From contig NZ_JAFDOE010000002.1 of NCBI RefSeq assembly GCF_018342065.1, positions 434,001 to 498,000 on the forward strand: 64,000 bases of DNA, given 5' to 3'. The stretch comes from Citrobacter sp. FP75. GTDB lineage: Bacteria; Pseudomonadota; Gammaproteobacteria; Enterobacterales; Enterobacteriaceae. A program made the translations under genes and the position numbers. The notes beneath the pieces are model-generated. The model made no database searches and was not told where the DNA came from. It saw nothing but the letters and a program-made list of their open reading frames with translations. Below are positions 50,291 through 61,207 of the stretch, piece after piece (within the stretch, counting starts at the first letter, position 1; every line of letters begins with the position of its first letter).

Positions 50291-51495
50291 TAATCCACCA
50301 ATATTTCCAGCGCGCGGTCAACGGCCGTGACCAACGCATCCACATCACTTTGGCTATTATAAGGTGCAAATGAGGCGCGCAGCGTGCCTGATACGCCAAG
50401 TTCTGCCAACAGCGGCTGTGCGCAGTGCTGCCCTGCGCGCAATGCGATGCCATATTCAGCCAGCAACGTGACCATATCGCTGTGATGCACCCCGGCGAAG
50501 TCAAAGGCTAACAGGCTGGAGTCCTGGCAGCGGAAGGAACGGAATCCCGGTCGCTTTGCCAGCGCATCTTCAGCCAGCGTTGCCAGGCCACGGCTCCAGC
50601 TTTCGGCCTGTACGATGTCGATATCCGCCAGCCATTCCAGCGCCGCACTCAGGCCGATGACCCCAGCGACGTTAGGCGTTCCCGCTTCCAGCTTCCAGGG
50701 TGCTGGCTGCGTGGTGAACCCCTCAAAACTGACTTCGCTAATCATCTTGCCGCCGCCGAGCCACGGCGACATGGCTTCCAGCAGTTCTGGTTTGCCATAC
50801 AGCACGCCAATACCGGTTGGGCCGTACAGCTTGTGGCCTGAGAAGGCGTAGAAATCAATATCTAACTGCTGCACGTCGGCGGGGAAATGCACCACGCCCT
50901 GGGCGCCATCCACCATCACGACCATACCTGCCGCGTGGGCAAGCGTAATGGCGCGTGCTAAATCCGGGCAGCCGCCGGTGACGTTGGACATTTGCCCCAA
51001 CGCCAGTACGCGACTGCGCGGGGTGATGAGTTCGGGTAAACGCTCAACGTCAGGAAGTAACTGGGCATTGAGTGGCAGCCTGACGACCTTCGCACCCGTT
51101 TGCTCCGCCACCATCAGCCAGGGAACGAGGTTAGCATGATGTTCTGCCACGCTAACGATAATCTCATCGCCCGGCTGTAAGCGCGGACGCGCGTAGCTTT
51201 GCGCCACCATGTTGATTGCTTCCGTCGTGCCGCGGGTCCAGACGATGGTTTTGTCATCCGGGGCGTTGATCAAACGGGCGGCCTTTTCCCGCGCCGCTTC
51301 ATAGCGGGCGGTCAGGCGTTGGGCTTCAGCAAACTGGCTGCGATGGACGTTCCCGGCGCTCAGGCTATAAAACTGATGGGTGGCCTCTATAACCGCCTGC
51401 GGCTTTAGCGCCGTGGCGGCACTGTCGAGATAGACGCCAGCATCATTGAGTGCAGGAAACTGTGCGCGAAACTGCGCGGGGTTAAAAGCGTTCAT
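50290..51495 (-). CDS. csdA: Cysteine desulfurase CsdA
   Basis: PLP-dependent class V aminotransferase-fold enzyme of 401 residues that releases sulfur from cysteine (or sulfinate from cysteine sulfinate). The PLP lysine is in [12 protein letters not shown] (near 222), the catalytic cysteine in RAGQHCAQP (near 358), with VDGAQG before. The frame opens at 51564; MNAFNPAQF at 51495 matches the E. coli start. First gene of csdAE. Confidence 0.96.
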   Translation of the reverse strand: MNAFNPAQFRAQFPALNDAGVYLDSAATALKPQAVIEATHQFYSLSAGNVHRSQFAEAQRLTARYEAAREKAARLINAPDDKTIVWTRGTTEAINMVAQSYARPRLQPGDEIIVSVAEHHANLVPWLMVAEQTGAKVVRLPLNAQLLPDVERLPELITPRSRVLALGQMSNVTGGCPDLARAITLAHAAGMVVMVDGAQGVVHFPADVQQLDIDFYAFSGHKLYGPTGIGVLYGKPELLEAMSPWLGGGKMISEVSFEGFTTQPAPWKLEAGTPNVAGVIGLSAALEWLADIDIVQAESWSRGLATLAEDALAKRPGFRSFRCQDSSLLAFDFAGVHHSDMVTLLAEYGIALRAGQHCAQPLLAELGVSGTLRASFAPYNSQSDVDALVTAVDRALEILVD

Positions 51496-51687
51496 GGTAT
51501 TCCTCGGTTCAATAAGCCGATCGTGGCGCAAAAAGGGCGCGGACACAAGGCTTACCCTAAGCATCGGAATCCTCTGGATATGCTGGTGAAATCATACCAG
51601 TGTCTTATGCTAAATAATGTTAGGCGACTGTTTTTGCCTGTTATGGAACTCGTTTTATTTAGCATAAATCGCTTTTAGGAGAAGAAT

Positions 51688-51915
51688 ATGAAAAAGACTG
51701 CCACCATTATCTCTGCCTGTATGCTGGCTTTTGCCCTGAGCGCCTGTTCTGGTCCGAACTATGTAATGCACACCAACGATGGTCGGACGATCGTGTCTGA
51801 TGGTAAGCCAAAGACCGATGATGAAACGGGAATGATTTCGTACAAGGACGCTAACGGCAACAAACAGCAGATTAACCGTACCGATGTGAAAGAGATGGTA
51901 GAACTGGAGAAATAG
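51688..51915 (+). CDS. ygdI: YgdI, small DUF903 lipoprotein
   Basis: A 75-residue lipoprotein: MKKTATII start, lipobox LSAC with the cysteine at residue 20, then a DUF903 domain ([17 protein letters not shown]). Function unknown. Paralogous to YgdR at 23306. A strong ribosome site (AGGAGAAG) precedes the ATG. Convergent with gcvB. Confidence 0.95.
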   Translation: MKKTATIISACMLAFALSACSGPNYVMHTNDGRTIVSDGKPKTDDETGMISYKDANGNKQQINRTDVKEMVELEK

Positions 51916-51942
51916 CCGGTCGGCCATTGATAGCACGGAGAC

Positions 51943-52149
51943 AAAAAAAAGCACCGCAAGTTGGCGGTGCTACATTAATCACTATGGACAGACAGGGTAA
52001 ATGTACAGGAAGTGAAAAAGGGTAGCTTTGCTACCATGGTCTGAATCGCAGACCAATTGCAAACACAACAACACAACATCACAACCGTAAGCCAAAAGCC
52101 CACCAGAACACGCATTCCGATAAAACTTTTCGTTCCGGCTTCAGGAAGT
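51943..52149 (-). ncRNA. gcvB: GcvB small RNA
   Basis: About 207 nt, transcribed away from gcvA. The 5' end ACTTCCTGAAGCCGGAACG, the G/U-rich seed (TTGTTGTGTTGTTGTG region, 52040-52080) and the terminator hairpin GCACCGC/GCGGTGC with T-run (51943-51968) match E. coli GcvB, an Hfq-dependent repressor of amino acid and peptide transport mRNAs induced by GcvA with glycine. The rest of the gap to gcvA (52150-52278) is the divergent promoter. Confidence 0.96.
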
Positions 52150-52278
52150 GCCGCCACTATAGGTATTTGCTGGTAGAACCTCAACGGACAATTTATAATG
52201 GCTCAGATTAAAAAAACTAATAGGTTACAGCCTGTTAGATAACTGTTAAATTCATTTAACATCAAAGCCTAAAAAGTC

Positions 52279-53196
52279 ATGTCAAAACGATTACCACCCT
52301 TAAATGCGTTACGTGTTTTTGATGCCGCAGCGCGTCATTTGAGCTTTACTCGCGCAGCAGAAGAGCTTTTTGTGACGCAGGCCGCAGTAAGTCACCAAAT
52401 CAAGTCACTCGAGGATTTCCTTGGGCTGAAGCTGTTCCGTCGACGCAATCGATCTCTTTTGCTGACGGAAGAAGGCCAAAGCTACTTCCTCGACATCAAA
52501 GAGATTTTTTCGCAATTAACCGATGCGACGCGTAAACTTCAGGCACGCAGTGCAAAAGGCGCGCTTACCGTCAGTTTATTGCCCAGTTTTGCCATTCAAT
52601 GGCTGGTGCCCAGACTCTCTAGCTTTAACTCAGCTTATCCGGGAATCGATGTCAGGATCCAGGCGGTAGACCGTCAGGAAGATAAACTGGCTGACGATGT
52701 TGACGTGGCTATTTTTTATGGGCGTGGCAACTGGCCTGGCCTGCGCGTAGAAAAATTGTACGCTGAATATCTGTTGCCGGTCTGCTCTCCTCTATTACTC
52801 ACCGGTGATAAACCGCTGAAGACGCCAGAGGATCTGGCAAAGCACACGTTATTGCACGATGCTTCTCGCCGTGACTGGCAGGCCTATACGCGCCAGCTTG
52901 GCCTGAATCATATTAACGTTCAGCAGGGACCTATCTTTAGCCATAGCGCCATGGTGCTACAGGCTGCCATCCATGGACAGGGTGTTGCGCTGGCCAATAA
53001 CGTTATGGCGCAATCGGAAATTGAAGCGGGCCGTCTGGTCTGCCCTTTTAATGATGTGCTGGTCAGCAAGAACGCGTTTTATCTGGTTTGTCATGACAGT
53101 CAGGCAGAACTGGGTAAAATAGCCGCCTTCCGTCAGTGGATTCTGGCGAAAGCGGCCACTGAACAAGAAAAATTCCGCTTTCGTTATGAACAATAA
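52279..53196 (+). CDS. gcvA: GcvA, glycine cleavage regulator
   Basis: LysR-family regulator of 305 residues that activates gcvTHP with glycine, represses it with purine through GcvR, and activates gcvB. Helix-turn-helix at residues 20-45 (LSFTRAAEELFVTQAAVSHQIKSLE), then the effector domain. Divergent from gcvB; followed by ygdD after 18 bases. Confidence 0.97.
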   Translation: MSKRLPPLNALRVFDAAARHLSFTRAAEELFVTQAAVSHQIKSLEDFLGLKLFRRRNRSLLLTEEGQSYFLDIKEIFSQLTDATRKLQARSAKGALTVSLLPSFAIQWLVPRLSSFNSAYPGIDVRIQAVDRQEDKLADDVDVAIFYGRGNWPGLRVEKLYAEYLLPVCSPLLLTGDKPLKTPEDLAKHTLLHDASRRDWQAYTRQLGLNHINVQQGPIFSHSAMVLQAAIHGQGVALANNVMAQSEIEAGRLVCPFNDVLVSKNAFYLVCHDSQAELGKIAAFRQWILAKAATEQEKFRFRYEQ

Positions 53197-53214
53197 TTTA
53201 CGTAGGGTATTAAC

Positions 53215-53610
53215 ATGACCAGCCGTTTTATGCTGATTTTTGCCGCCATAAGTGGCTTTATCTTTGTCGCTCTGGGCGCGTTTGGGGCTCATGTTCTGAG
53301 CAAAACTCTCGGCGTTGTTGAAATGGGTTGGATCCAGACCGGTCTTGAGTATCAGGCGTTTCATACGCTGGCTATTTTTGGTCTGGCCGTCGCTATGCAG
53401 CGACGCATCAGCATTTGGTTTTACTGGAGTAGCGTGTTCCTGGCATTAGGCACCGTGCTGTTTAGCGGCAGCCTGTATTGCCTCGCGCTGTCTCATTTAC
53501 GCCTGTGGGCGTTTGTTACCCCTGTCGGTGGTTTCAGCTTCCTGGTAGGTTGGGCGCTGATGTTAGTGGGTGCTATTCGATTGAAACGTAAGGGCGTTAG
53601 CCATGAATAA
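53215..53610 (+). CDS. ygdD: YgdD, DUF423 inner-membrane protein
   Basis: A 131-residue protein with four membrane helices of the DUF423 family ([11 protein letters not shown] signature near residue 20). Function unknown. Overlaps rlmM by 8 bases and sits close behind gcvA, an arrangement conserved in E. coli. Confidence 0.94.
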   Translation: MTSRFMLIFAAISGFIFVALGAFGAHVLSKTLGVVEMGWIQTGLEYQAFHTLAIFGLAVAMQRRISIWFYWSSVFLALGTVLFSGSLYCLALSHLRLWAFVTPVGGFSFLVGWALMLVGAIRLKRKGVSHE

Positions 53611-54703
53611 GGTTGTATTGTTGTGTCGCCCGGGCTTTGAAAAAGAGTGCGCCGCAGAAATTACGGATAAAGCAACGCGTCGGGAAATCTTTGGTTTTGC
53701 CCGCGTGAAAGACAATGCGGGATATGTGACGTATGAGTGCTATCAGCAGGGTGATGCTGAAAAGCTGGTAAAAGAGCTACCGTTCAGTTCGCTGATTTTT
53801 GCCCGCCAGATGTTTGTCGTCGGCGAGTTGTTGCAATATTTACCGCCGGAAGACCGCATTACGCCGATTGTTGGCATGTTGCAGGGCGTGGTGGAGAAGG
53901 GCGGCGACCTGCGCGTAGAAGTGGCCGATACCAACGAGAGCAAAGAGCTGGTGAAGTTTTGCCGTAAATTTACCGTACCGCTGCGCGCGGCGCTGCGCGA
54001 AGCAGGCGTGCTGGCAAAGTATGAAACGCCAAAGCGTCCGGTCGTCCATGTCTTCTTTATTGCCCCTGGCTGCTGTTACACCGGCTATTCCTGGCCTGAT
54101 AACAACTCGCCATTTTACATGGGCATTCCGCGTCTGAAGTTCCCGGCCGATGCGCCGAGCCGCTCAACGCTGAAGCTGGAAGAAGCACTGCATGTATTTA
54201 TTCCGGCCGACGAGTGGGATGAGCGCCTGGCAAACGGTATGTATGCGGTGGATTTAGGTGCATGTCCTGGCGGCTGGACGTATCAGCTAGTCAAACGCAA
54301 CATGTGGGTTTATTCCGTGGACAATGGTCCGATGGCGCAAAGTCTGATGGATACCGGACAGGTCACCTGGCTGCGTGAAGATGGGTTTAAGTACCGCCCG
54401 AATCGCAACAACATCTCGTGGATGGTCTGCGATATGGTGGAGAAACCGGCGAAGGTTGCCGCGCTGATGGCGCAGTGGCTGGTCAATGGCTGGTGTCGCG
54501 AGACGATTTTCAATCTCAAACTGCCTATGAAAAAGCGCTACGAAGAAGTGTCGCAAAACCTGGCCTATATTCAGGCGCAGCTGGATGAACATAACATCAA
54601 TGCGCAGATTCAGGCGCGCCAGCTGTATCATGATCGCGAAGAAGTCACCGTGCACGTGCGCCGTCTGTGGGCTGCCGTCGGCGGTCGTCGCGACGAGCGA
54701 TGA
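53603..54703 (+). CDS. rlmM: RlmM, 23S rRNA 2'-O-ribose methyltransferase
   Basis: Methylates the 2'-O of C2498 in 23S rRNA before ribosome assembly. The 366-residue protein has an N-terminal THUMP-like region and a C-terminal Rossmann domain with the SAM loop [10 protein letters not shown] (near 219) and the K-D-K-E type catalytic set. Same length as in E. coli. Confidence 0.96.
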   Translation: MNKVVLLCRPGFEKECAAEITDKATRREIFGFARVKDNAGYVTYECYQQGDAEKLVKELPFSSLIFARQMFVVGELLQYLPPEDRITPIVGMLQGVVEKGGDLRVEVADTNESKELVKFCRKFTVPLRAALREAGVLAKYETPKRPVVHVFFIAPGCCYTGYSWPDNNSPFYMGIPRLKFPADAPSRSTLKLEEALHVFIPADEWDERLANGMYAVDLGACPGGWTYQLVKRNMWVYSVDNGPMAQSLMDTGQVTWLREDGFKYRPNRNNISWMVCDMVEKPAKVAALMAQWLVNGWCRETIFNLKLPMKKRYEEVSQNLAYIQAQLDEHNINAQIQARQLYHDREEVTVHVRRLWAAVGGRRDER

Positions 54704-54708
54704 CGTAC

Positions 54709-54743
54709 TCAGGCCGGATGACGTATACGGTTATCCGGCCTGA
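54709..54743. repeat. REP-type palindrome overlapping the fucR 3' end
   Basis: TCAGGCCGGAT at 54709-54719 pairs with ATCCGGCCTGA at 54733-54743. It includes the fucR stop codon and its last codons. Confidence 0.85.
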
Positions 54744-55465
54744 ATGATCGCACCATTAGCCTGTTGTTCACCCGATATAATATGCGTCACCTCATCCAGA
54801 TGCCCGATCCGGACCTCGCCAGAACGATCTAACTTACTTTTATCGAAAAGCAACAACGACTGTGATGCGCGTTTGAGCAGAATAGATTTGAACTCCGCAT
54901 TGTGGCTGTTGGAATCCCAAAGCGTGCCGCTGCTGTCGATCCCGGCGCAGGAAAAAATAAACAGGTCGATGTCGAGGGGTTTCAACTGAGAAATGAGCGA
55001 CGGATTAACGTAGCAACCGTCTTTACGTGCCAGTCGCCCGCCAGAGCAAATGAGTTGAATATGTTCGCGTTTGCCAAGCTCCTGGCAAATGGGCTGACTG
55101 TTGGTAAATACCTGAATGTTGATATCCGGTAGCTGTCGGACCAGATACCAGCAGGTCGAACTGGCGTCTAAGGCGATCGCCATGCCTTCTTCTATCCATG
55201 TCAGCGCTTCCCGGGCAACATCGGCTTTATGCACATGATGACTATTACGGCGAATGTGAAACGGGTCGCCGCTGTTCTGATTTTCCCGCTGAATCACCCT
55301 GGCGTATCCGTGGCTGCGCAGCACCTTGCCCTGTGTTTGGAGTTCACTGAGATCGCGGCGTACTGTCTCTCTGCTGACGTTAAGCTGCAAAGACAAGGCT
55401 TCGGTGGTCAGGCTTTGATGGTGAATGAGCAAGTCTACTATCGTCTGCTGGCGCGCCGCTTTCAT
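54731..55465 (-). CDS. fucR: L-fucose operon regulator FucR
   Basis: DeoR-family regulator of 244 residues (243 in E. coli). Helix-turn-helix near residues 20-40 (LTTEALSLQLNVSRETVRRDLSEL), then a sugar-phosphate-binding DeoR domain. In E. coli it activates fucose genes with fuculose 1-phosphate. Last gene of the fucIKUR series; 57 bases after fucU. Confidence 0.93.
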   Translation of the reverse strand: MKAARQQTIVDLLIHHQSLTTEALSLQLNVSRETVRRDLSELQTQGKVLRSHGYARVIQRENQNSGDPFHIRRNSHHVHKADVAREALTWIEEGMAIALDASSTCWYLVRQLPDINIQVFTNSQPICQELGKREHIQLICSGGRLARKDGCYVNPSLISQLKPLDIDLFIFSCAGIDSSGTLWDSNSHNAEFKSILLKRASQSLLLFDKSKLDRSGEVRIGHLDEVTHIISGEQQANGAIIQAG

Positions 55466-55522
55466 GGTCCGATCCTCATCTTATGATGAACGCCCGTACC
55501 GGACGGGCATTCCGATCAGAGA

Positions 55523-55945
55523 TTACGGTGTTACGCCTTTTTTCAAAAGAATATTTCCGTACTTTGCCCGTTCCCCGGTGATAACGACAGCGAACGCTTT
55601 TTGCGCCCGCTCGTAGAACGCATAGCGATCGATGCGCGTGATATCAGGGCCGCCAGCCTGCAAAGAGAGCGCATCGCGATAACGCGCTTCGACGGTTGGG
55701 TCGAGTGAATCCCCAGCAACGGGGGCCATCATCACCAGCGGCGGGGCGTAGCTGTCCAGTTCAAACAACGGAATAATTGCCTGTAGCAGGTCGCTGACCT
55801 GCAGGCCGTCGGCGCGGATCACCTGCGGCCCCATGCTGTGCGCGGGAAAATGGGCATCGGAAAAGATAATTTCATCGCCGTGACCCATTTCAGCCAGCAC
55901 CTTCAGCAGGTCGGGGGATATTAAAGGTGAAATCGTTTTTAGCAT
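55523..55945 (-). CDS. fucU: L-fucose mutarotase FucU
   Basis: A 140-residue RbsD/FucU-family protein that interconverts alpha- and beta-fucose. The catalytic histidine-aspartate region is [18 protein letters not shown]. The open frame continues upstream to 56173, but the ATG at 55945 fits the family and starts one base after the fucK stop codon. Confidence 0.95.
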   Translation of the reverse strand: MLKTISPLISPDLLKVLAEMGHGDEIIFSDAHFPAHSMGPQVIRADGLQVSDLLQAIIPLFELDSYAPPLVMMAPVAGDSLDPTVEARYRDALSLQAGGPDITRIDRYAFYERAQKAFAVVITGERAKYGNILLKKGVTP

Positions 55946-55946
55946 G

Positions 55947-57365
55947 TCACTCAACTCCTGTGAGTTCGGGTTCGGTTTGCGGATAGAAGTAGCGATACTG
56001 GTAGTGCACCTGTGCGCGAGCCTGTTCCGGTGAGGTAAATTCCCCGATGCCTGACCAGGCAAACATCGCCGCTCCGGCAACGGTGGTTTCAGCGTCATCC
56101 AGCACCTTGACCGGTATCCCCAAAACATTCGCTTTAATCTGATTCCATAGCGCGTTACGACTTCCCCCGCCAACCAGCAGCAACTCTGTTGCCTGGAAGT
56201 GACCGATGGTTTCCAGCATCTGTAGATTTTGCTGCAGCTGTAGGGTTAATCCCTCCAGCGCCGCACGGTAAAAATGCCCGCGGGAACTGTTCAGCGTGAC
56301 ACCTTGCCAGCCCGCGTTCGCACCGGTGAGCAGATCGCACTGCATTTTTACCCCATCAGCTCCTGCCGGAACGGCCTGCGCTTCATCGATAAGCGTTTGC
56401 CAGGGTGTATCGGCAGTCCACAGCAGTTTACGTACCCATTCGAGGACGCCGGAAGCCAGCCACTGCATACCAGGGGTGTACAGCCCGGCCTGGCTGTCCA
56501 GCTCGCAGGTGGAACCCGGGTAATGGCTCAGCAGTGAGGTATTCACCCGTGCGCTACGCACCATCAAAATTTCCCATGTGCCGGAGGAGAGCACCGGTTC
56601 GTCCGGCTGAGCGCCTGCGCCAAAGAGAGCGAACTGAGTATCGTGCCCGGCAGAAATCACCGGAATGCCCACGGGTAGCCCGAGCTGTTTTGCTGCGGCG
56701 TTTTGCAACGTCCCAATCTGCTCGCCTGCTTCGACGAGGCGTGGAAACAGGCGGCGTGGTATGCCGACTGCCTGCAAAATATCGGGGCTGAACTCCCGCT
56801 GATGGATATCCAGCAACTGACTGGTACCCGCCATAGTGATATCCGTCGTGAATTCGCCGGTTAAGCGGTGGTTGAGAAGTGACGAGATAAACAGCCAGGC
56901 GTGTGCCTGCTCCAGCAATTGCGGATGGTTTTCTTTCAGCCATACCAGTTTGTACAACGTGTTAAAGCTAAACGCGCCGACGCCGGAGATATTCTGTAAC
57001 TGCTGTGGCGACATGTAGCGGCTGATATCGGCCATCACGGCGGCGGTGCGCGGGCATTTCCAACTGATCACCGGATAAAGCAGCGTGCCGCGTTCATCAA
57101 CCAGCGCGCCGTCCACGCCAAACGTAGTGACAGTAATTCCGCGAATATGGCAGGTGGCCAGTTCAGATGAGAGGCGTTGGCAGCAGTCGGCAAAGCGTTG
57201 CAGAATGGCCTCCAGCGACCACTGATGCCAGGCACTGTTTTCTGCGGCGATGTCACTGGCGTTCGGGGTCGCCGCACGAGCGATAATCTTTCCCTGTCGG
57301 TCAACGGCGATAGCCCGCACGTTGGTCGCGCCACAGTCAAGGACCAGGATAACGTCTTGTTTCAT
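55947..57365 (-). CDS. fucK: L-fuculokinase FucK
   Basis: FGGY-family kinase of 472 residues that phosphorylates L-fuculose at C1. The N-terminal ATPase core begins [34 protein letters not shown] and [12 protein letters not shown] are the second phosphate/adenosine motifs. The frame opens at 57422 through a REP; the ATG at 57365 is preferred. Between fucI and fucU. Confidence 0.95.
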   Translation of the reverse strand: MKQDVILVLDCGATNVRAIAVDRQGKIIARAATPNASDIAAENSAWHQWSLEAILQRFADCCQRLSSELATCHIRGITVTTFGVDGALVDERGTLLYPVISWKCPRTAAVMADISRYMSPQQLQNISGVGAFSFNTLYKLVWLKENHPQLLEQAHAWLFISSLLNHRLTGEFTTDITMAGTSQLLDIHQREFSPDILQAVGIPRRLFPRLVEAGEQIGTLQNAAAKQLGLPVGIPVISAGHDTQFALFGAGAQPDEPVLSSGTWEILMVRSARVNTSLLSHYPGSTCELDSQAGLYTPGMQWLASGVLEWVRKLLWTADTPWQTLIDEAQAVPAGADGVKMQCDLLTGANAGWQGVTLNSSRGHFYRAALEGLTLQLQQNLQMLETIGHFQATELLLVGGGSRNALWNQIKANVLGIPVKVLDDAETTVAGAAMFAWSGIGEFTSPEQARAQVHYQYRYFYPQTEPELTGVE

Positions 57366-57380
57366 AATCGCTCCCCAAAC

Positions 57381-57454
57381 GTAGCCGGATGGCGCAGCGC
57401 TTATCCGGCCTACGAAATTCACAGCTGTAGGCCCGGTAAGCTTGCACCACCGGG
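57381..57454. repeat. Paired REP palindromes between fucI and fucK
   Basis: GTAGCCGGAT/ATCCGGCCTAC-type stem at 57381-57413 and a second stem GCCCGGT/ACCGGGC at 57430-57454 fill the 99-bp gap inside the operon, a BIME-like pair. It may stabilise fucI mRNA and reduce fucK expression. Confidence 0.8.
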
Positions 57455-57464
57455 CAACGTCGCA

Positions 57465-59240
57465 TTAACGCTTATACAGCGGGCCATAGTTCTGGCAGGC
57501 GCGATAATCCTGACCTTCGCTGTCCATACCGTGCGCGGCCCAGGCGGAAGGACGATAGATTTTCTCATCGATCACGTTGTGCATACACACCGGGATACGC
57601 AGCATGGCGGCGAGGGTAATAAAATCTGCGCCAACATGACCAATCGTCAACACGCCGTGGTTCGCACCCCAGTTAGCCATCACAGAATAGACATCGCTGA
57701 ACGGGCCTTTACCGGTTAAGCGCGGGGCAAACCAGGTCGTCGGCCAGGTGGAATTGGTACGCGCATCAAGCTGAGCATGTACCTCTTTTGGTAATTCCAC
57801 GCTCCAGCCTTCGGCTATTTGCAGCACCGGTCCGAGGCCTTTGATGATATTGATGCGAGTCATGGTGAACGGCACGCCACCTTCGGTCAGGAAGCGAGAG
57901 GAGTAACCGCCGCCGCGGAAGTATTCATGAATAGCCGGGCACCATTCGGTTGCCGCCAGGCAATCATCCGCTTCTTGCTGCGAGATCTCCCAGTGGGGTT
58001 TCATGGTCGGCTTACCTTCACTGTCACGCTGTTTGCAGGAACCGTCCAGCGCCGCAGATCCGGAGTTGATCAAGTGGATAATTCCGTGCTCAGCCAGGCC
58101 GGTCAGCGGTTGGCCCGTGACGCGTTGCACCGCTTCCGGCGACCAGTAGGTGCGCACATCGGCAAAGACTTGCGCTGTGCCGGTAAGCTGGCGGCCAAAC
58201 AGCATTGCCACGCCGTTCAGACTGTCGTTTTCGGTGGCGACCACATACGGCTCGCGCACACCATTCCAGTCAAATGAACTGTTGAGCAGCGCTTCGGCGG
58301 TGTCGCCATTCGGGTATTGATCGGTCCAGTGACGCTGGCCCTGGAAACCTGCGGCTATCGCGTTGTAACCGAGAGACTCTTCAACCCGACCTTTTTCTGC
58401 CAGCTTCTGATTACCCTGCATCATGTCGCGGATGCACATCGCCATCAGCAGGCTCTCTTTCAGCACGGCACGGCTTTGCTCTTCGTTGCGCTTGTACTGC
58501 GGCGCGTTCTGATCTTCGCCGTAGCGGAAGTTTTTGTCCGCCCATGCCAGCGCAATCTCCAGCTCGGCTTCGTCATAGATTTTTTGGTCAATGCGGCGAC
58601 GCAGTTCGGTCATATCAACAGGCTGAACCTTCATTCCCAGCCAGGATTCAAAGAAATTATGATCGACGCTGGATCCCGCGATCCCCATGGAAACACCGCC
58701 CACGGACAGATAGCTTTTGCCTTTCATGCTGGCAACGGCTAAACCCGCCCGGCTAAAGCGCAGCAGTTTTTCTTCGACATCGGCAGGGATGGCGGTATCG
58801 CCAGCATCCTGAACGTCATGACCGTAAATCGAGAAGGCGGGAAGCCCTTTTTGGTTATGCGCAGCCAGCGCAGCGGCCAGATAAACGGCGCCTGGACGTT
58901 CCGTGCCGTTGAAGCCCCAAATGGCTTTCGGTCGCATAGGGTCCATGTCGATAGTTTCGCTGCCGTAACACCAGCACGGGGTTACGGTGATCGTCACGCC
59001 CACGTTCTGGCTACTAAATTTTTCGTCGCAGGCAGCGGATTCAGCCATCCCGGCAATGCAGGTGTCTGCGATCACACATTCAATCTGTGCACCGCAGGCA
59101 TGGCGAAGTTTCTCGGTGATAAGCGCGGCAGTGGCTTTCGCCATATTCATGGTTTGTTCTTCGAGCGACTCGCGTACACCCATGCGACGCCCATCAATCA
59201 CCGGACGAATACCGATTTTCGGTAAACTGATTTTTTTCAT
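57465..59240 (-). CDS. fucI: L-fucose isomerase FucI
   Basis: Converts L-fucose to L-fuculose (also D-arabinose to D-ribulose). A 591-residue Mn2+-dependent enzyme, hexameric in E. coli, with the metal-binding glutamate/aspartate region ([20 protein letters not shown], and the DINFF-type histidine site near the C-terminus). Length equals E. coli FucI. It is the first gene of its strand here, where E. coli has fucP before it. Confidence 0.96.
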   Translation of the reverse strand: MKKISLPKIGIRPVIDGRRMGVRESLEEQTMNMAKATAALITEKLRHACGAQIECVIADTCIAGMAESAACDEKFSSQNVGVTITVTPCWCYGSETIDMDPMRPKAIWGFNGTERPGAVYLAAALAAHNQKGLPAFSIYGHDVQDAGDTAIPADVEEKLLRFSRAGLAVASMKGKSYLSVGGVSMGIAGSSVDHNFFESWLGMKVQPVDMTELRRRIDQKIYDEAELEIALAWADKNFRYGEDQNAPQYKRNEEQSRAVLKESLLMAMCIRDMMQGNQKLAEKGRVEESLGYNAIAAGFQGQRHWTDQYPNGDTAEALLNSSFDWNGVREPYVVATENDSLNGVAMLFGRQLTGTAQVFADVRTYWSPEAVQRVTGQPLTGLAEHGIIHLINSGSAALDGSCKQRDSEGKPTMKPHWEISQQEADDCLAATEWCPAIHEYFRGGGYSSRFLTEGGVPFTMTRINIIKGLGPVLQIAEGWSVELPKEVHAQLDARTNSTWPTTWFAPRLTGKGPFSDVYSVMANWGANHGVLTIGHVGADFITLAAMLRIPVCMHNVIDEKIYRPSAWAAHGMDSEGQDYRACQNYGPLYKR

Positions 59241-59325
59241 TCGAGGTTCCTCATCTCACTTTATGCCGTGCTGCTGAAGCGGATGTAGGACACCACTGCT
59301 GCAGTTGGCTGAATTTCTCATTTTT

Positions 59326-59341
59326 GCTAACTCGAGTTAGC
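59326..59341. promoter_or_regulatory. 16-bp palindrome, fucI side
   Basis: GCTAACTCGAGTTAGC is a perfect 16-bp palindrome with a central CG, the form of LacI/GalR-type operators. It lies 86 bp before fucI. Confidence 0.75.
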
Positions 59342-59385
59342 TTAGGTATCAGAGAGTTTTTTGCACAACTTTTTTGTTGTGGAAC

Positions 59386-59401
59386 TGTGAGAGGCCTCAC
59401 G
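59386..59401. promoter_or_regulatory. CRP site in the fucI/ABC divergent region
   Basis: TGTGA-GAGGCC-TCACG matches the CRP consensus (TGTGA, six bases, TCACA) in nine of ten key positions. It sits between the two palindromes, so it can serve fucI, the ABC operon, or both. Confidence 0.75.
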
Positions 59402-59564
59402 AGAAGTGGTTAAAATTCGATCTGCGTCAAATAAATAAATTCAACTATTTAAGTTAATATTCTTATTAATTAATGAGATACAATAAATTGTCTGTTCATC
59501 GTCACAGTTTTAAACCAAATGATTTGGTTATTTTTTGCAGCTAAAATAGCTTTAAAAGGCAATC

Positions 59565-59580
59565 GCTAACTCGAGTTAGC
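59565..59580. promoter_or_regulatory. 16-bp palindrome, ABC side
   Basis: A second exact GCTAACTCGAGTTAGC, centred 239 bp from the first, 125 bp before the ATPase gene. The remaining gap (59241-59704) is A/T-rich and holds the promoters of both operons. Confidence 0.75.
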
Positions 59581-59704
59581 AAAATTGATAAAACGTATCT
59601 ACGCTTTTAGGCAGTATTCGCATTAACGGTGACGATGGCTCTCTGGCAACGCTGTTTTCGCCTGATTTACCGACTGTAGTTTCCGTATATTGAGGAAAGC
59701 AGCA

Positions 59705-61204
59705 ATGTCCGAAACATTTTTACAGATGAGCCATATTACGAAACGGTTTCCCGGCGTATTAGCGCTGAGTAATGTGGATTTTGCTTTACGTAAAGGGGAG
59801 GTTCACGCGCTGCTTGGTGAAAATGGCGCGGGAAAGTCCACATTGATGAAAATTTTATCCGGTGTCTATCAGCCGGATGAAGGCAATATTATTTTTGAAG
59901 ATCAATCAGTTTCATTCGCGAACCCATTAAGTGCGCAAAAAGCCGGGATCACGATTATTCACCAGGAATTTAACCTGTTTCCTGAGTTAACGGTTGAAGA
60001 CAATATCTTTATTGGCAGGGAATTTTGCAAAAATAGTCGCTGGCGCCTCGATGAGAAACAACAACGCCAGGCTGCTATCGATATTTTGCAAAAATTGAAC
60101 CTGAATATCGCCCCAGACACGCTGGTTGCCGATCTTACCGTCGCTCAACAACAAATGGTTGAGATTGCCAAAGCGATATCGGTGAATGCCAAAATTCTTA
60201 TTATGGATGAACCGACGGCGGCGTTGACGGAAACGGAGATCGACAGTTTATTTCAGGTTACCCGTTTACTCAAAGAGCAGGGCACCGGCATTGTCTATAT
60301 CTCGCACCGTCTGGAAGAGCTGGCGCTGATCGCCGATCGCGCTACCGTTATGCGAGATGGTCAGTTTATTGCTACCGTCGATTATGACGCGGTGAAAATC
60401 AGCGATCTGATCGCGATGATGGTCGGGCGTGACCTCGGCAATATCTATCCGCGTCGTGAACCTCTGTCTCAGCACAAACCGGTGCTGGAAGTGAGTAGCC
60501 TGACGCGCAAAGGCGTACTGAACAATATCGACTTCACCCTGCATCAAGGGGAGATTTTAGGTTTTGCCGGCCTGATGGGTGCAGGACGCACCGAACTGGC
60601 GCGTGCCATTTTCGGCGCAGACCCCATCGATAGCGGTACCATTAAGCTTAACGGCAACGTCACGGTGATTAAAGATATCCCTGACGCAATCAAACAAGGG
60701 ATCAGCTATTTAACTGAGGACAGAAAAAAAGAAGGCCTGGCATTAGGACTGTCCGTCGAGCGTAATATTATGCTGGGAAATTACCCGGAGTATTCCGATC
60801 GCTACGGCAATGTTGACAGTAAACGCTGTCAGCAAACCAGTCAGGAGCAGGTGAAAGCTCTGCGAATTAAAACGCCACACCTTGAGCAGGCAGCGTTGAA
60901 TTTAAGTGGTGGTAATCAACAGAAAATTATTATTGCCAGATGGGTGTGCAAAGACACCGATATTCTTATCTTTGATGAGCCCACGCGCGGTATTGACGTG
61001 GGGGCCAAACTTGAAATTTATGAATTGATGAATCGACTGGTGGCAAAAGGGAAATCAATCATCATGATTTCTTCTGAATTACCGGAAGTGCTGGGTATGT
61101 GCGATCGCATTTTAGTGATGCGTAATGGGCGTATTACCGGTGAGTTAGCTTCTGATGACGCCACACAAGAAAAAATCATGCAATACGCGACGTTAGAGGA
61201 CTAA
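59705..61204 (+). CDS. Sugar ABC transporter ATPase (RbsA/XylG type)
   Basis: A 499-residue fusion of two ATPase domains, as in monosaccharide importers (CUT2 family). The first has Walker A GENGAGKST (near 37-45), the signature TVAQQQMVEIAKA and Walker B ILIMDEPTAALT; the second has a degenerate Walker A (GLMGAGRTEL) and signature LSGGNQQK, normal for this family. The start ATG (59705) follows GAGGAAAG; an earlier frame start at 59690 is less likely. First of the importer operon, divergent from fucI. Confidence 0.93.
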   Translation: MSETFLQMSHITKRFPGVLALSNVDFALRKGEVHALLGENGAGKSTLMKILSGVYQPDEGNIIFEDQSVSFANPLSAQKAGITIIHQEFNLFPELTVEDNIFIGREFCKNSRWRLDEKQQRQAAIDILQKLNLNIAPDTLVADLTVAQQQMVEIAKAISVNAKILIMDEPTAALTETEIDSLFQVTRLLKEQGTGIVYISHRLEELALIADRATVMRDGQFIATVDYDAVKISDLIAMMVGRDLGNIYPRREPLSQHKPVLEVSSLTRKGVLNNIDFTLHQGEILGFAGLMGAGRTELARAIFGADPIDSGTIKLNGNVTVIKDIPDAIKQGISYLTEDRKKEGLALGLSVERNIMLGNYPEYSDRYGNVDSKRCQQTSQEQVKALRIKTPHLEQAALNLSGGNQQKIIIARWVCKDTDILIFDEPTRGIDVGAKLEIYELMNRLVAKGKSIIMISSELPEVLGMCDRILVMRNGRITGELASDDATQEKIMQYATLED

Positions 61205-61207
61205 TTT

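Noticed and set aside
55523..56173. A 216-residue version of FucU
   Set aside because: The N-terminal 76 codons overlap fucK in another frame; the 140-residue form is the family length and has its own start one base past fucK.
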